Positions 6,092 through 12,839 of a DNA stretch of 12,887 nucleotides are shown here, in pieces. The translations under genes and the position numbers were made by a program. Below the pieces are notes generated by a model, which was not told the DNA's origin, made no database searches, and saw only the letters and a list, made by a program, of their open reading frames with translations. Numbering within the stretch: the first letter of the stretch is position 1; the number at the start of each line of letters is the position of its first letter. This DNA comes from JAXDLH01 sp034666705 (lineage in GTDB: Bacteria > Chloroflexota > UBA6077 > SHYK01): contig JAXDLH010000387.1 of NCBI GenBank assembly GCA_034666705.1, forward strand, positions 1 through 12,887, read 5' to 3'.

Positions 6092-8095
6092 GTGCGCAAT
6101 GGCCAGGCGCTGCGTCACGCCGCGGCGACTATTGTGGCGCCTTTGGGGCTCCTGCCCTCCACCCTCACTGACGCGTTGGTCGCGAGAGGGCTCGCCGTCG
6201 AGCCGCTCGACGTGCGGCCGGTCGCAGCCATTCCTGGGCGAACCGGCACCCCCTGGCACCCACGCGTCGCCCTCCTGGAGGGAAGCTCGCTGCCCGCTTC
6301 GCCAGTGGAGGCGCGCGCCTACCTCGACGCCGTGCGTCAGGATGCGGGCGCCTGCATCGTCGTCGGCCCGGCACCCCAGGAGATCGAGGCGCTGCTCGCC
6401 GAAGTGGCGCACGCCTGGCTTGGGGCGCCTCTGCAAACGCCCGCCCTGCTGACCTCGATCCGGAGCGCCCTCGAGCTCCTCGCCAGTCGTCGCGAGGCGG
6501 AGGTCGGGCGCGATCAGATTGCGATGAAAGAGGCCGAGGCGCGGGCCCTCTACGAGATCGGCATTGCGCTCAGCGCGGAGAAGGACATTACCCGTCTGCA
6601 GGAGCGCATCCTCCAGCGGGCGCGCGAGCTCACCTCCGCCGACGCCGGCAGCCTGTACCTGATCGACCGCGATGACGCGAAGCAGCGCGTCTTGCGGTTC
6701 GAGGTTGCCCAGAATGACTCCGTGGAATCCGGCTACCAGCGATTCACCATGCCGCTCACCGAGGAGAGCGTGGCGGGTTACGTCGCGCTTGCCGGACGGA
6801 GCCTGAATCTCCCGGACGTCTATGACCTGCCAGCCGATGCTCCCTACCGGCACAACCGCTCCTTCGACGACCGGTTCAGCTATCGGACGAAGTCGATGCT
6901 CGTGGTCCCAATGAAGAACCACGAAGGGGACGTCATCGGGGTGATCCAGCTAATCAATCGCAAGCGCTCATTCCCTACCGTGTTAGAGTCGCGTGCGACG
7001 GTCGAGCGCGAGGTCGAGGCATTTCCGCCCCCCGCGGAGGAAGTGGTTGAGGCGTTCGCCAGCCAGGCGGCAGTCGCGCTGGACATTCGGCTGCTGCTCG
7101 AGAGCATCGAGCAACTGTTCGAGGGTTTCGTTCGGGCGTCGGTTACGGCCATTGAAGCCCGCGATCCGACGACCTCTGGCCATTCGGAGCGAGTCGCGGA
7201 GCTCACCGTCGGATTGGCGCAGGAGGTCGGGTCCATTGCCGTCGGACGGTGGGTGGACGTGCGCTTTTCTGACGCGCAGATTCGCGAGATCCGGTATGCG
7301 GGCCTGCTGCACGACTTCGGAAAGATCGGTGTGCGCGAGGACGTCCTTCTGAAACCCAAGAAGCTCTACGACTGGCAGGCGCAGATCGTGCGGCTGCGCT
7401 TCGCGTTCGTCCGCAAAGCGATGGAGGCGGAGCACAATCGCCGCCAACTGGCGATTGCGATCGAGGAGGGCCGCGACGCATTTCTCGAGGCGCTCGGGCC
7501 GTTGGATGCGGAGTATCGAAGACGCATCACCGAACTGGACGAGGACCTCGCGACCATCGTCGCGGCGAACGAGCCCACCGTCATCGCTCAGGGCGTCGCC
7601 GCGCGGCTTGCCGAGGTCGCCGAGCGCAGCTACCAGGACCCCGATGGCAACGACCGCATGCTGATCGAGCCCGGCGAGTTGCTGGCGCTCTCAGTGCAGC
7701 GCGGCTCGCTTACGGAGACCGAGCGCCGCGAGATCGAGTCGCACGTCTCCCACACGTACCGCTTCCTCTCGGTGATGCCGTGGACGCGGCAGTTGCGCAA
7801 CGTCCCGGCGATCGCCTGGGCGCACCACGAGAAACTCAACGGCACCGGGTATCCGCGCGGCCTGCACAGTGCGGACATTCCGCTCGAGTCACGGATGATG
7901 GCGATCTCGGACATCTACGATGCGCTCACGGCGACCGACCGGCCTTACAAGCGTGCCGTGCCATGGGAAAAGGCCCTCGACATCATCGGCGACGAGGTGC
8001 GCCGCGGCCAGCTCGACCCCGAGCTGTTTGATGTTTTTGTCCAGCGTCGTGTCTTCGAGGTCACCACCCCGGGGGCGCGCGCCATCAGCGTGTGA
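6092..8095 (+). CDS. GAF and HD-GYP signalling protein (probable c-di-GMP phosphodiesterase)
   Basis: A 667-residue cytoplasmic protein. About 1-130 resembles a degenerate receiver (VALLEG near 59-64, IVVGPAP near 89-95) without an evident phospho-acceptor aspartate. About 131-155 is a helical linker. About 150-335 is a GAF domain (ADAGSLYLID, KSMLVVPMKN, VIGVIQLINRK). The HD-GYP domain starts near 350: SGHSERV, HD pair H407-D408 in LLHDFGKIGVREDVLLKPKKL, then after a 112-residue insert GSLTETERREIESHVSH (H551/H554), H578-H579, and GTGYP (584-588) with SDIYDALTATDRPYKRA. All metal-ligand motifs appear intact, so hydrolysis of c-di-GMP to pGpG/GMP is expected. The GTG start is supported by GGAGGT five bases upstream. 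Its stop directly abuts that of convergent ychF. Confidence 0.93.
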   Translation: MRNGQALRHAAATIVAPLGLLPSTLTDALVARGLAVEPLDVRPVAAIPGRTGTPWHPRVALLEGSSLPASPVEARAYLDAVRQDAGACIVVGPAPQEIEALLAEVAHAWLGAPLQTPALLTSIRSALELLASRREAEVGRDQIAMKEAEARALYEIGIALSAEKDITRLQERILQRARELTSADAGSLYLIDRDDAKQRVLRFEVAQNDSVESGYQRFTMPLTEESVAGYVALAGRSLNLPDVYDLPADAPYRHNRSFDDRFSYRTKSMLVVPMKNHEGDVIGVIQLINRKRSFPTVLESRATVEREVEAFPPPAEEVVEAFASQAAVALDIRLLLESIEQLFEGFVRASVTAIEARDPTTSGHSERVAELTVGLAQEVGSIAVGRWVDVRFSDAQIREIRYAGLLHDFGKIGVREDVLLKPKKLYDWQAQIVRLRFAFVRKAMEAEHNRRQLAIAIEEGRDAFLEALGPLDAEYRRRITELDEDLATIVAANEPTVIAQGVAARLAEVAERSYQDPDGNDRMLIEPGELLALSVQRGSLTETERREIESHVSHTYRFLSVMPWTRQLRNVPAIAWAHHEKLNGTGYPRGLHSADIPLESRMMAISDIYDALTATDRPYKRAVPWEKALDIIGDEVRRGQLDPELFDVFVQRRVFEVTTPGARAISV

Positions 8096-9178
8096 CTACA
8101 CGTTGAATAGGATGTTGACCACGTCGCCGTCCTGCACCAGATAGGTTTTCCCCTCCGAGCGCAGCTTGCCATGGCGGCGGGCTTCGACAAAGCTTCCCGT
8201 CTCGACCAGGTCTTCGTACGAAACGACCTCGGCGCGAATGAAGCCGCGTGCCAGATCCGAGTGGATCACCGCCGCGGCGTCCACCGCAGTTCCGCCGCGC
8301 CGCAGCGTCCAGGCCCGCACCTCGTCGGCGCCCGCCGTGAGAAACGAGATCAGGTCGAGCAACCCATATGATGCATTGATCACCCGGCCGGCTGAGAGCT
8401 CGACGATGCCCATCGACTCCATGAACTCCTGCGCCTCCGCCTCGTCGAGCTCCGCCAGCTCCATCTCCAGGCTGCCCGCCATGGCCAGCGCGAGGCCAAG
8501 CCCGAACGGGCGCCGCTCGCGAATGGCGGTCGCAACCGCCTCATTGGCTGCTGGATCGTCGCCGCCGTTGACGATGGCAAGCGCCGGCTTCGCCGTCAGC
8601 AGCGCGTACCCGCGCAGGAGGTGCTCGTCATCGCGACTCAGCTCCAACTCGCGGATGGGAGTCTCTCGATTGAGCGCCTCGTTGAGGCGACGCAGCAGCT
8701 CCAGCTCCCGAGCCTTCGTTTGCCGCTCCACGTCCGTCCCGCGCGACATGCGCACTTCGCGGTCGAGACGGTCGACGCGCCGCTCCACGACGTCGAGGTC
8801 AGCCAGAATAAACTCCGCGCCGATCGACTCCAGGTCGCTAATCACAGACGTTGCTGAGCTGCTCGGCTCGTGGGCGCCGACCACGAGCAGCAACGCGTCC
8901 ACGGTCCGCAGGTGCCCCAGAATTGCGGCAGCGCTCTCGAGGCCAGCGCCCTTGGCTAAACCAGCGACGTCGACGTATTGCACCTCGGCAGGCTTGATGC
9001 TCTTGGGCTTGAACATGTCGGTGAGCACGTCGACACGTTGGTCGGGCACCTTCACAACCGCGCGGTTCGGCTCGCCCAGGGCGCTGCTGAACGTGCCCAC
9101 CTGCACGTTGGCGTGGGCCAGCGCATTGAATACAGTCGTCTTGCCCGCGCCGGGCAGGCCGGCGATGCCAATCTGCAT
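8096..9178 (-). CDS. ychF: YchF/Obg-like (OLA1-type) P-loop ATPase, variant form
   Basis: A 360-residue protein of normal YchF length (about 363). YchF is a ribosome-associated P-loop ATPase linked to translation and stress response. Motifs: P-loop GLPGAGKTT (7-15; the common form is GLPNVGKS), DVAGLAKGA (70-78, Walker B/G3), and the helical domain with ADLDVVERRVDRL. The G4 position reads IVNGGDD (N204) where canonical YchF has NxxE. The C-terminal TGS-like region is classic: ELAELDEAEAQEFMESMGI, FLTAGADEVRAWTLRRG, VIHSDLARGFIRAEVVSY and GDVVNILFNV. The switch II loop is about four residues shorter than usual. Start ATG at 9178 is set by the family N-terminus; the open frame continues upstream only because it mirrors the thioesterase gene. 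TATAAT at 9235-9230 is a likely -10 box. Confidence 0.93.
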   Translation of the reverse strand: MQIGIAGLPGAGKTTVFNALAHANVQVGTFSSALGEPNRAVVKVPDQRVDVLTDMFKPKSIKPAEVQYVDVAGLAKGAGLESAAAILGHLRTVDALLLVVGAHEPSSSATSVISDLESIGAEFILADLDVVERRVDRLDREVRMSRGTDVERQTKARELELLRRLNEALNRETPIRELELSRDDEHLLRGYALLTAKPALAIVNGGDDPAANEAVATAIRERRPFGLGLALAMAGSLEMELAELDEAEAQEFMESMGIVELSAGRVINASYGLLDLISFLTAGADEVRAWTLRRGGTAVDAAAVIHSDLARGFIRAEVVSYEDLVETGSFVEARRHGKLRSEGKTYLVQDGDVVNILFNV

Positions 9179-9229
9179 TTCTCGTTCGTTCCTGGCGCCA
9201 CCGGAATCGCGGTCGCGGGGCGACCAGAG

Positions 9230-9235
9230 ATTATA
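9230..9235 (-). promoter_or_regulatory. Candidate -10 box of ychF
   Basis: A perfect TATAAT on the minus strand, predicting a transcription start near 9222 and a leader of about 44 nt. No -35 box matching TTGACA is seen at 16-18 bp. Confidence 0.48.
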
Positions 9236-9242
9236 GGCAGGA

Positions 9243-9254
9243 CCCGCCGGCGGG
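9243..9254. repeat. 12-bp palindrome between divergent -10 boxes
   Basis: CCCGCCGGCGGG is a perfect palindrome lying 7 bp from the ychF -10 box and 17 bp from the thioesterase -10 box. It is placed where a shared operator could be, but GC-only palindromes arise easily in this base composition. Confidence 0.3.
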
Positions 9255-9271
9255 CCCGACGCGGCGACGGC

Positions 9272-9277
9272 TACAAT
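9272..9277 (+). promoter_or_regulatory. Candidate -10 box of the thioesterase gene
   Basis: TACAAT (5 of 6 to TATAAT) predicts a start near 9284 and a leader of about 43 nt ending in the GAGGAG ribosome-binding site. No good -35 box is seen. Confidence 0.42.
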
Positions 9278-9326
9278 CCACGTTGCCCGCCCGGCTTGTC
9301 CCCAGTCCATCACCAGAGGAGCGAGT

Positions 9327-9818
9327 ATGGAGCCTTTGAGCGCGCTGCCACCGAAGACCGTGCAGGCAACGGCCATTACCATGGCGGTTCTCATGCTCCC
9401 GGCGGATGCCAACCCATTCGGGCAGGTGCATGGCGGCACAGTCATGAAGCTCGTCGACAGTGCGGCCGCGGTGGCAGCGCATCGCCATGCCCGCGCCCAG
9501 GTGGCGACCGTGCGCATCGACGACATGAGCTTCCTTGCCCCCGTCCAGGTCGGCGATTTGCTGACCCTGCGTGCCTCCGTCAACGCCGTCTGGCGCACCT
9601 CGATGGAGGTGGGCGTCCGGGTGGAGACCGAGAATCTCACCACGGGCATCGTTACGCACACGTCGTCCGCATACCTCGTCTTCGTGGCGCTGGACACCGC
9701 GCTCCGGCCGCGCGACCTGCCGCCGCTGGTGGCAGAGACACCCGACGAGCAACGCCGTCTGGCCGCGGCCCAGCTCCGGCGCGCCCGGCGCCTCACCGCG
9801 CGCGCCCTCCAGACCTGA
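9327..9818 (+). CDS. Hotdog-fold acyl-CoA thioesterase (YciA/BACH type)
   Basis: A 163-residue cytoplasmic protein of the acyl-CoA thioesterase family that hydrolyses acyl-CoA to free acid and CoA. Signatures: MLPADANPFGQVHGGTVMK with N29, G36-G37 and catalytic D44 in KLVDSAAAVAAHRHA; VRIDDMSFLAPVQVGDLL (about 67-84) and VETENLTTG. Length and order fit YciA-like single-hotdog enzymes, which work as oligomers. The last 30 residues are an Arg/Ala-rich tail. The ATG start is supported by AGAGGAG five bases upstream. It is divergent from ychF with 148 bp between starts and convergent to the formimidoyltransferase gene with 113 bp between ends. It appears to be a single-gene unit; chain-length preference cannot be judged. 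Confidence 0.9.
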   Translation: MEPLSALPPKTVQATAITMAVLMLPADANPFGQVHGGTVMKLVDSAAAVAAHRHARAQVATVRIDDMSFLAPVQVGDLLTLRASVNAVWRTSMEVGVRVETENLTTGIVTHTSSAYLVFVALDTALRPRDLPPLVAETPDEQRRLAAAQLRRARRLTARALQT

Positions 9819-9863
9819 CCAGCTCGCAACCTGAGGTGCAGACGCATGGGATCCGCGCCTCGT

Positions 9864-9877
9864 CCGGGCATGCCCGG
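9864..9877. repeat. 14-bp palindrome in the convergent gap
   Basis: CCGGGCATGCCCGG is a perfect palindrome between the stops of the thioesterase and formimidoyltransferase genes. It gives a 5-bp stem with a CATG loop. No T-tract follows on either strand, so a terminator role is doubtful. Confidence 0.3.
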
Positions 9878-9931
9878 TTGCAGGCGCACGCCAACGGCTG
9901 GCCGCCCCTTGCCTACAACGGGTCCCCAGGC

Positions 9932-10873
9932 TCAGCGCTGCGGGGACGTCGCGGCTTGCGCCTCGGCCAGGGCCAGCTCGAGGACCTGGAGCGGCCCCAG
10001 TGCTGACAGCCCCAACGCGGCGGCCGCCGCCGCAAGCACCGCCCCTGCGGGTGTAAGGCCCACGAGCTCGCTCTCCGCGAGCTCCACGTCATAACGGGCA
10101 GCTTCAGTGCGCATCCGCGCGACGACCACGTGGAGCGGCGTGGCCTCGAGGTCCACCAGGTTCATCGATACCTGCGCGATGCCGGGGCGCGCGGTCCCGA
10201 GGCCGAGCGCCTGCACGCCGGGAAGCCCGCCGTTCGAGGCCCTGACGGCTCGCGCCACCGCCCGCGCTACTCCCAGGTCGTCGGTTCGCAGATGGACGTT
10301 GAACGCGATGAGCGGGCGGCGCGCGCCAACCGCCACCGCGCCCGCCGCACTCAGGGATGCCGGTCCGGCGTCGGGCGTACGGGCCGGGTCGGAGCCGATC
10401 AAGTCCGCGAGCCCCTCGTACTCGCCGCGACGCACGTCGACCAGGCGACGCCGCTCAGGACGCAGCGCGGCCTCGCCGTAGAAGTAGACCGGCGTCTCCA
10501 GCTCGTCGCCGATACGGTGACCCACCTCGTGCGCCAGCTCGACGCACAGCTCCATGTCAGCACCCACCAACGGGACGAACGGGAGGACGTCTACCGCGCC
10601 GATGCGCGGATGCACGCCTCGATGCTGCCGCATGTCGATCTCACGGATTGCCGCCTTAGTCAGCGCAAATCCCGCCTCCGCCACGGCGCTTGCCGGGCCG
10701 GCGACCGTATAGACGGACCGGTTGTGCGCGGCGTCGCTGTGCAGGTCGAGAAGGTAGGCGCCAGCCACCTCGCGGACCGCATGGGCGATGCGGGCGATCA
10801 CCTCCGACCGCTGGCCCTCGCTCACGTTCGCGACGCACTCGACGAGCGCGCTGCGATCGGGTCCCGCGCTCAT
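9932..10873 (-). CDS. ftcD: Glutamate formimidoyltransferase (FTCD N-terminal type)
   Basis: A 313-residue cytoplasmic enzyme transferring the formimino group between N-formimino-L-glutamate and tetrahydrofolate (EC 2.1.2.5), the last step of one route of histidine breakdown and a source of one-carbon units. Signatures: LVECVANVSEGQ (10-21), DLHSDAAHNRSVYT (43-56), HRGVHPRIGAVDVLPFVP with catalytic-type H88, then the second domain RRPLIAFNVHL, GLGTARPGIAQVSMNLVD, and AESELVGLTPAGA. Both halves of the transferase are present; the cyclodeaminase domain found fused in animals is absent. No other hut genes are in the window. ATG at 10873 overlaps the stop of the upstream LCP gene (ATGA), so translation is probably coupled. 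GCGGGG before the ATG is a poor but possible ribosome-binding site. Confidence 0.93.
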   Translation of the reverse strand: MSAGPDRSALVECVANVSEGQRSEVIARIAHAVREVAGAYLLDLHSDAAHNRSVYTVAGPASAVAEAGFALTKAAIREIDMRQHRGVHPRIGAVDVLPFVPLVGADMELCVELAHEVGHRIGDELETPVYFYGEAALRPERRRLVDVRRGEYEGLADLIGSDPARTPDAGPASLSAAGAVAVGARRPLIAFNVHLRTDDLGVARAVARAVRASNGGLPGVQALGLGTARPGIAQVSMNLVDLEATPLHVVVARMRTEAARYDVELAESELVGLTPAGAVLAAAAAALGLSALGPLQVLELALAEAQAATSPQR

Positions 10874-11763
10874 CCCCGCGCATTTCCGAAGGTCTGCGCG
10901 ACGAGCGGCCGGATGCGGTCCCAGCGTGGCATCAGCACTTCGGCGCCAGAGGCCAGCGTCGTCGGCACGACCATATCGAGGCCTACCGTGGCGAAGTGCG
11001 GTTGGCCGCCCGCTACGGCCAGCCGGCCGAGCGCCGCCACGTCCGTAGGGCTGAGATCGGTGCCCGAGTGGCCGCAACCACCTATCCAGAGCGTCGTCAT
11101 GCGCATTGCCGCTCCCGGATCGGCGAGCCGCGCTGCCACCGCAGCCACCACCTGTTGTTGGCGGCCAATCCGGCCAAAGTCGTTATCCGCCTCACGGGTG
11201 CGGACGTATTCCAGGGCGCGCTCCCCCGACAGACGCTGCGCCCCAGGCTCGAAGGCGATCGTCGTGGTGCCTCCGTCCGCCATCGGGTAGCTATCGTCGA
11301 CGAGCCGCTGCGGCACGTTGACGCTCACCCCGCCGACGGCGTCGACCGCCTCCTGGAAACACGCGAAGTCGACCACCATCACCCGGTCTACCTGGACCCC
11401 AAACGTCTCTTCCACAGTCCGGCGGGCGAGCCCCGCCCCATCCCCATTCGCGAGACCGCCCCATACGAACGCCGTGTTGATGCGATCTTCCCCGTGCCCC
11501 GGGATCGCGACCCAGAGATCGCGGGGAATCGACAACACTTCGGTTGCCTGCCCGGCTGGCCCGACACGAGCCAGCAGCATCGTGTCGGTACGCGTCGGCT
11601 CCGTGGTCCGGCGGTCGATGCCGAGGACGAGCATGGTTACTTTGCCGCGGTCTTCCAGTGGCGCCGGGGGCTGCAGCAGCACCCGGCTAGCGACACCGCC
11701 TAATGGGCGCAACGCGAGCGCGGCGATGCCAATCACGACAAAGAGCAACACACCTTTGATCAC
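10870..11763 (-). CDS. LytR-CpsA-Psr (LCP) family envelope protein
   Basis: LCP proteins are membrane-anchored phosphotransferases that attach teichoic-acid-like or polysaccharide chains from lipid carriers to peptidoglycan. Seen here: one transmembrane helix near the N-terminus (VLLFVVIGIAALAL), then the LCP domain: MLVLGIDRR, TRTDTMLL, LSIPRDLWV, DRINTAF, VDFACFQEAVDAVGGVSV, and GAQRLSGERALEYVRTRE followed by DFGRIGRQQQVV. The Asp/Arg residues in these blocks bind the polyprenyl pyrophosphate head group. The start is uncertain: the open frame reaches TTG at 11874, but a probable promoter (TTGCGC/TATGCT) overlaps that region, so I use GTG at 11763 (297 residues) just before the helix. GTG at 11841 is another option. 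The stop overlaps the start of the formimidoyltransferase gene by 4 nt. Confidence 0.9.
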   Translation of the reverse strand: MIKGVLLFVVIGIAALALRPLGGVASRVLLQPPAPLEDRGKVTMLVLGIDRRTTEPTRTDTMLLARVGPAGQATEVLSIPRDLWVAIPGHGEDRINTAFVWGGLANGDGAGLARRTVEETFGVQVDRVMVVDFACFQEAVDAVGGVSVNVPQRLVDDSYPMADGGTTTIAFEPGAQRLSGERALEYVRTREADNDFGRIGRQQQVVAAVAARLADPGAAMRMTTLWIGGCGHSGTDLSPTDVAALGRLAVAGGQPHFATVGLDMVVPTTLASGAEVLMPRWDRIRPLVAQTFGNARG

Positions 11764-11843
11764 GAGCCAGTCACCAAAACCGGATTCCGCGCGCGTTATG
11801 AATGGCAGGCATGCCCCACGCCAATGCGATGCGAGGTACACTG

Positions 11844-11871
11844 AGCATACGGCCCGTGTGACGGAGCGCAA
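11844..11871 (-). promoter_or_regulatory. Candidate promoter of the LCP-formimidoyltransferase operon
   Basis: On the minus strand TTGCGC (11871-11866) and TATGCT (11849-11844) are 16 bp apart, predicting a start near 11837. It lies within the longest possible LCP reading frame and so favours a start codon downstream of it. Confidence 0.45.
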
Positions 11872-11935
11872 CAACCTTTTACTCTTTATTTACCGAAAGC
11901 TACCAGAAAAGTAGGAAGTAGGTGGGAGAGTTCAT

Positions 11936-12052
11936 ATGAATGCTGGAAGAAAGCGACCAAGGCGAAACTGGTCTTCGCGTGGCTGCCACGCCCGTCAGGT
12001 GCTAGAATTGTTATGTAAACTAGGTGGTGCGAGAGATGTTAATGACGGCTGA
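11936..12052 (+). CDS. Possible 38-residue basic peptide ORF with strong ribosome-binding site
   Basis: ATG at 11936 follows AGGTGGGAG with GGGAG seven bases upstream, the strongest such signal in this intergenic region. The frame encodes 38 residues: an Arg/Lys-rich first half (MNAGRKRPRRNW) and a possible short helix with two cysteines in all (RQVLELLCKLGG). Its stop at 12050-12052 lies inside the start of the response regulator gene, overlapping it by 17 nt if that begins at 12036. It could be a leader peptide for translational coupling, a small regulator, or chance. I recognise no family. The -10-like TAGAAT at 12003 lies within it. Confidence 0.28.
   Translation: MNAGRKRPRRNWSSRGCHARQVLELLCKLGGARDVNDG
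12003..12008 (+). promoter_or_regulatory. Candidate -10 box of the response regulator gene
   Basis: TAGAAT (5 of 6 to TATAAT) with predicted start near 12015 gives a leader of about 20 nt containing AGGTGG at 12022. No clear -35 box is seen. It competes with the idea that the regulator is transcribed together with the short ORF at 11936. Confidence 0.35.
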
Positions 12053-12839
12053 TCAGACGCCCGACCGGCTTTCGACCGCGGCGGCCCTTGGCCATCGGCG
12101 AAATCCCCGGGCAAGCATTCTCCTCATCGAAGATGACGCCGCAATCTCCTCGATGTTGCAGGAATTACTCGAATCCGGCGGGTATCGCGTCTGGGTGGCC
12201 GAGAATGGCGCCGATGCGCGCGGGATGCTGGACGAATCACGGCCGGACCTTATCCTGCTGGATTTGATGCTGCCCGACATCGACGGACTCGTGCTCTGTG
12301 CCGATCTCAAGGCACAGCTTGACGTACCGATCATCATCTGCAGCGCGACGACCCGCAAGCGCGATGCGATCCTTGGGCTGCGGCTCGGCGCCGACGACTT
12401 CGTCGCCAAGCCCTTCGACATCTACGATCTCGAGGCGCGCATCGAGGCGGTGCTGCGGCGGGCCGCCCAGCGCCAGGAGCAGCAGCCGGCTGCCGAGCCG
12501 GATCACTACCGGATCGGGGACCTCGTGGTGGACCGGTCGCGTCGGCGTGTCACCCTCGGGGGTGATGAGCTTCAGCTTACCCCGACCGAGTACCGCCTAC
12601 TCTCGACCATGGCCAGCCGGCCGGACGAAGTGTTCACGCGCGACGAGTTGGCGCAGCGGGTGTGGGGCTACCAGGACGCGAGCAGCGGCCGGGCAATCGA
12701 CGTCCACATCCGCCGCCTGCGCGTCAAGTTGGATTCAGGGCCGGTTCCACCGCCACCCATCATCTCGGTCCGCGGTTTCGGCTACAAGATCAGTCGGGAG
12801 AATCGGGAGCAGCGCGGTAAGATTTCCGTCGTCGCATAA
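12036..12839 (+). CDS. OmpR/PhoB-family response regulator
   Basis: A 267-residue two-component transcription factor. A 26-residue N-terminal extension precedes the receiver domain (about 27-140): acidic pocket E32-D33-D34, phospho-acceptor D75 in ILLDLMLPD, S102 in IIICSATTR, and K124 in FVAKPF. A linker rich in Gln and Glu follows (about 142-156), then a winged-helix DNA-binding domain (about 158-255): LTPTEYRLLSTMASRPDEVF, RDELAQRVWG, AIDVHIRRLRVKL and VRGFGYKI. All phosphorylation residues are present. The ATG at 12036 has AGGTGG eight bases upstream; ATG at 12042 and GTGs at 12024 and 12027 are alternatives. No histidine kinase lies in the window; it may follow downstream of 12887. It is divergent from the LCP operon and could regulate it, which is inference from position only. 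Confidence 0.93.
   Translation: MLMTADQTPDRLSTAAALGHRRNPRASILLIEDDAAISSMLQELLESGGYRVWVAENGADARGMLDESRPDLILLDLMLPDIDGLVLCADLKAQLDVPIIICSATTRKRDAILGLRLGADDFVAKPFDIYDLEARIEAVLRRAAQRQEQQPAAEPDHYRIGDLVVDRSRRRVTLGGDELQLTPTEYRLLSTMASRPDEVFTRDELAQRVWGYQDASSGRAIDVHIRRLRVKLDSGPVPPPPIISVRGFGYKISRENREQRGKISVVA

Noticed and set aside
5951..6922. A 323-codon minus-strand open frame across the start of the HD-GYP gene
   Set aside because: Antisense to the GAF region, no recognisable motif, and includes the HD-GYP leader; a composition artefact.
8166..9236. A 356-codon plus-strand open frame antisense to ychF
   Set aside because: Ser/Arg/Ala-rich nonsense typical of the complementary frame of a GC-rich gene.
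9179..9889. A 237-codon open extension upstream of ychF on the minus strand, overlapping the thioesterase gene
   Set aside because: It is low-complexity Arg/Ala/Thr-rich sequence antisense to a clear hotdog thioesterase; family alignment places the YchF start at 9178.
9922..9947. Hairpin GTCCCC/GGGGAC near the end of the formimidoyltransferase gene as a terminator
   Set aside because: Loop of 14 nt, partly inside coding sequence, and no T-tract on either strand.
10130..11703. Long overlapping plus-strand open frames antisense to the formimidoyltransferase and LCP genes
   Set aside because: No domain, Arg-rich, no ribosome-binding site; the minus-strand proteins are unambiguous.
11764..11874. 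N-terminal extension of the LCP protein from TTG at 11874
   Set aside because: A probable promoter lies inside it and the sequence is atypical before the membrane helix; kept only as an alternative start.
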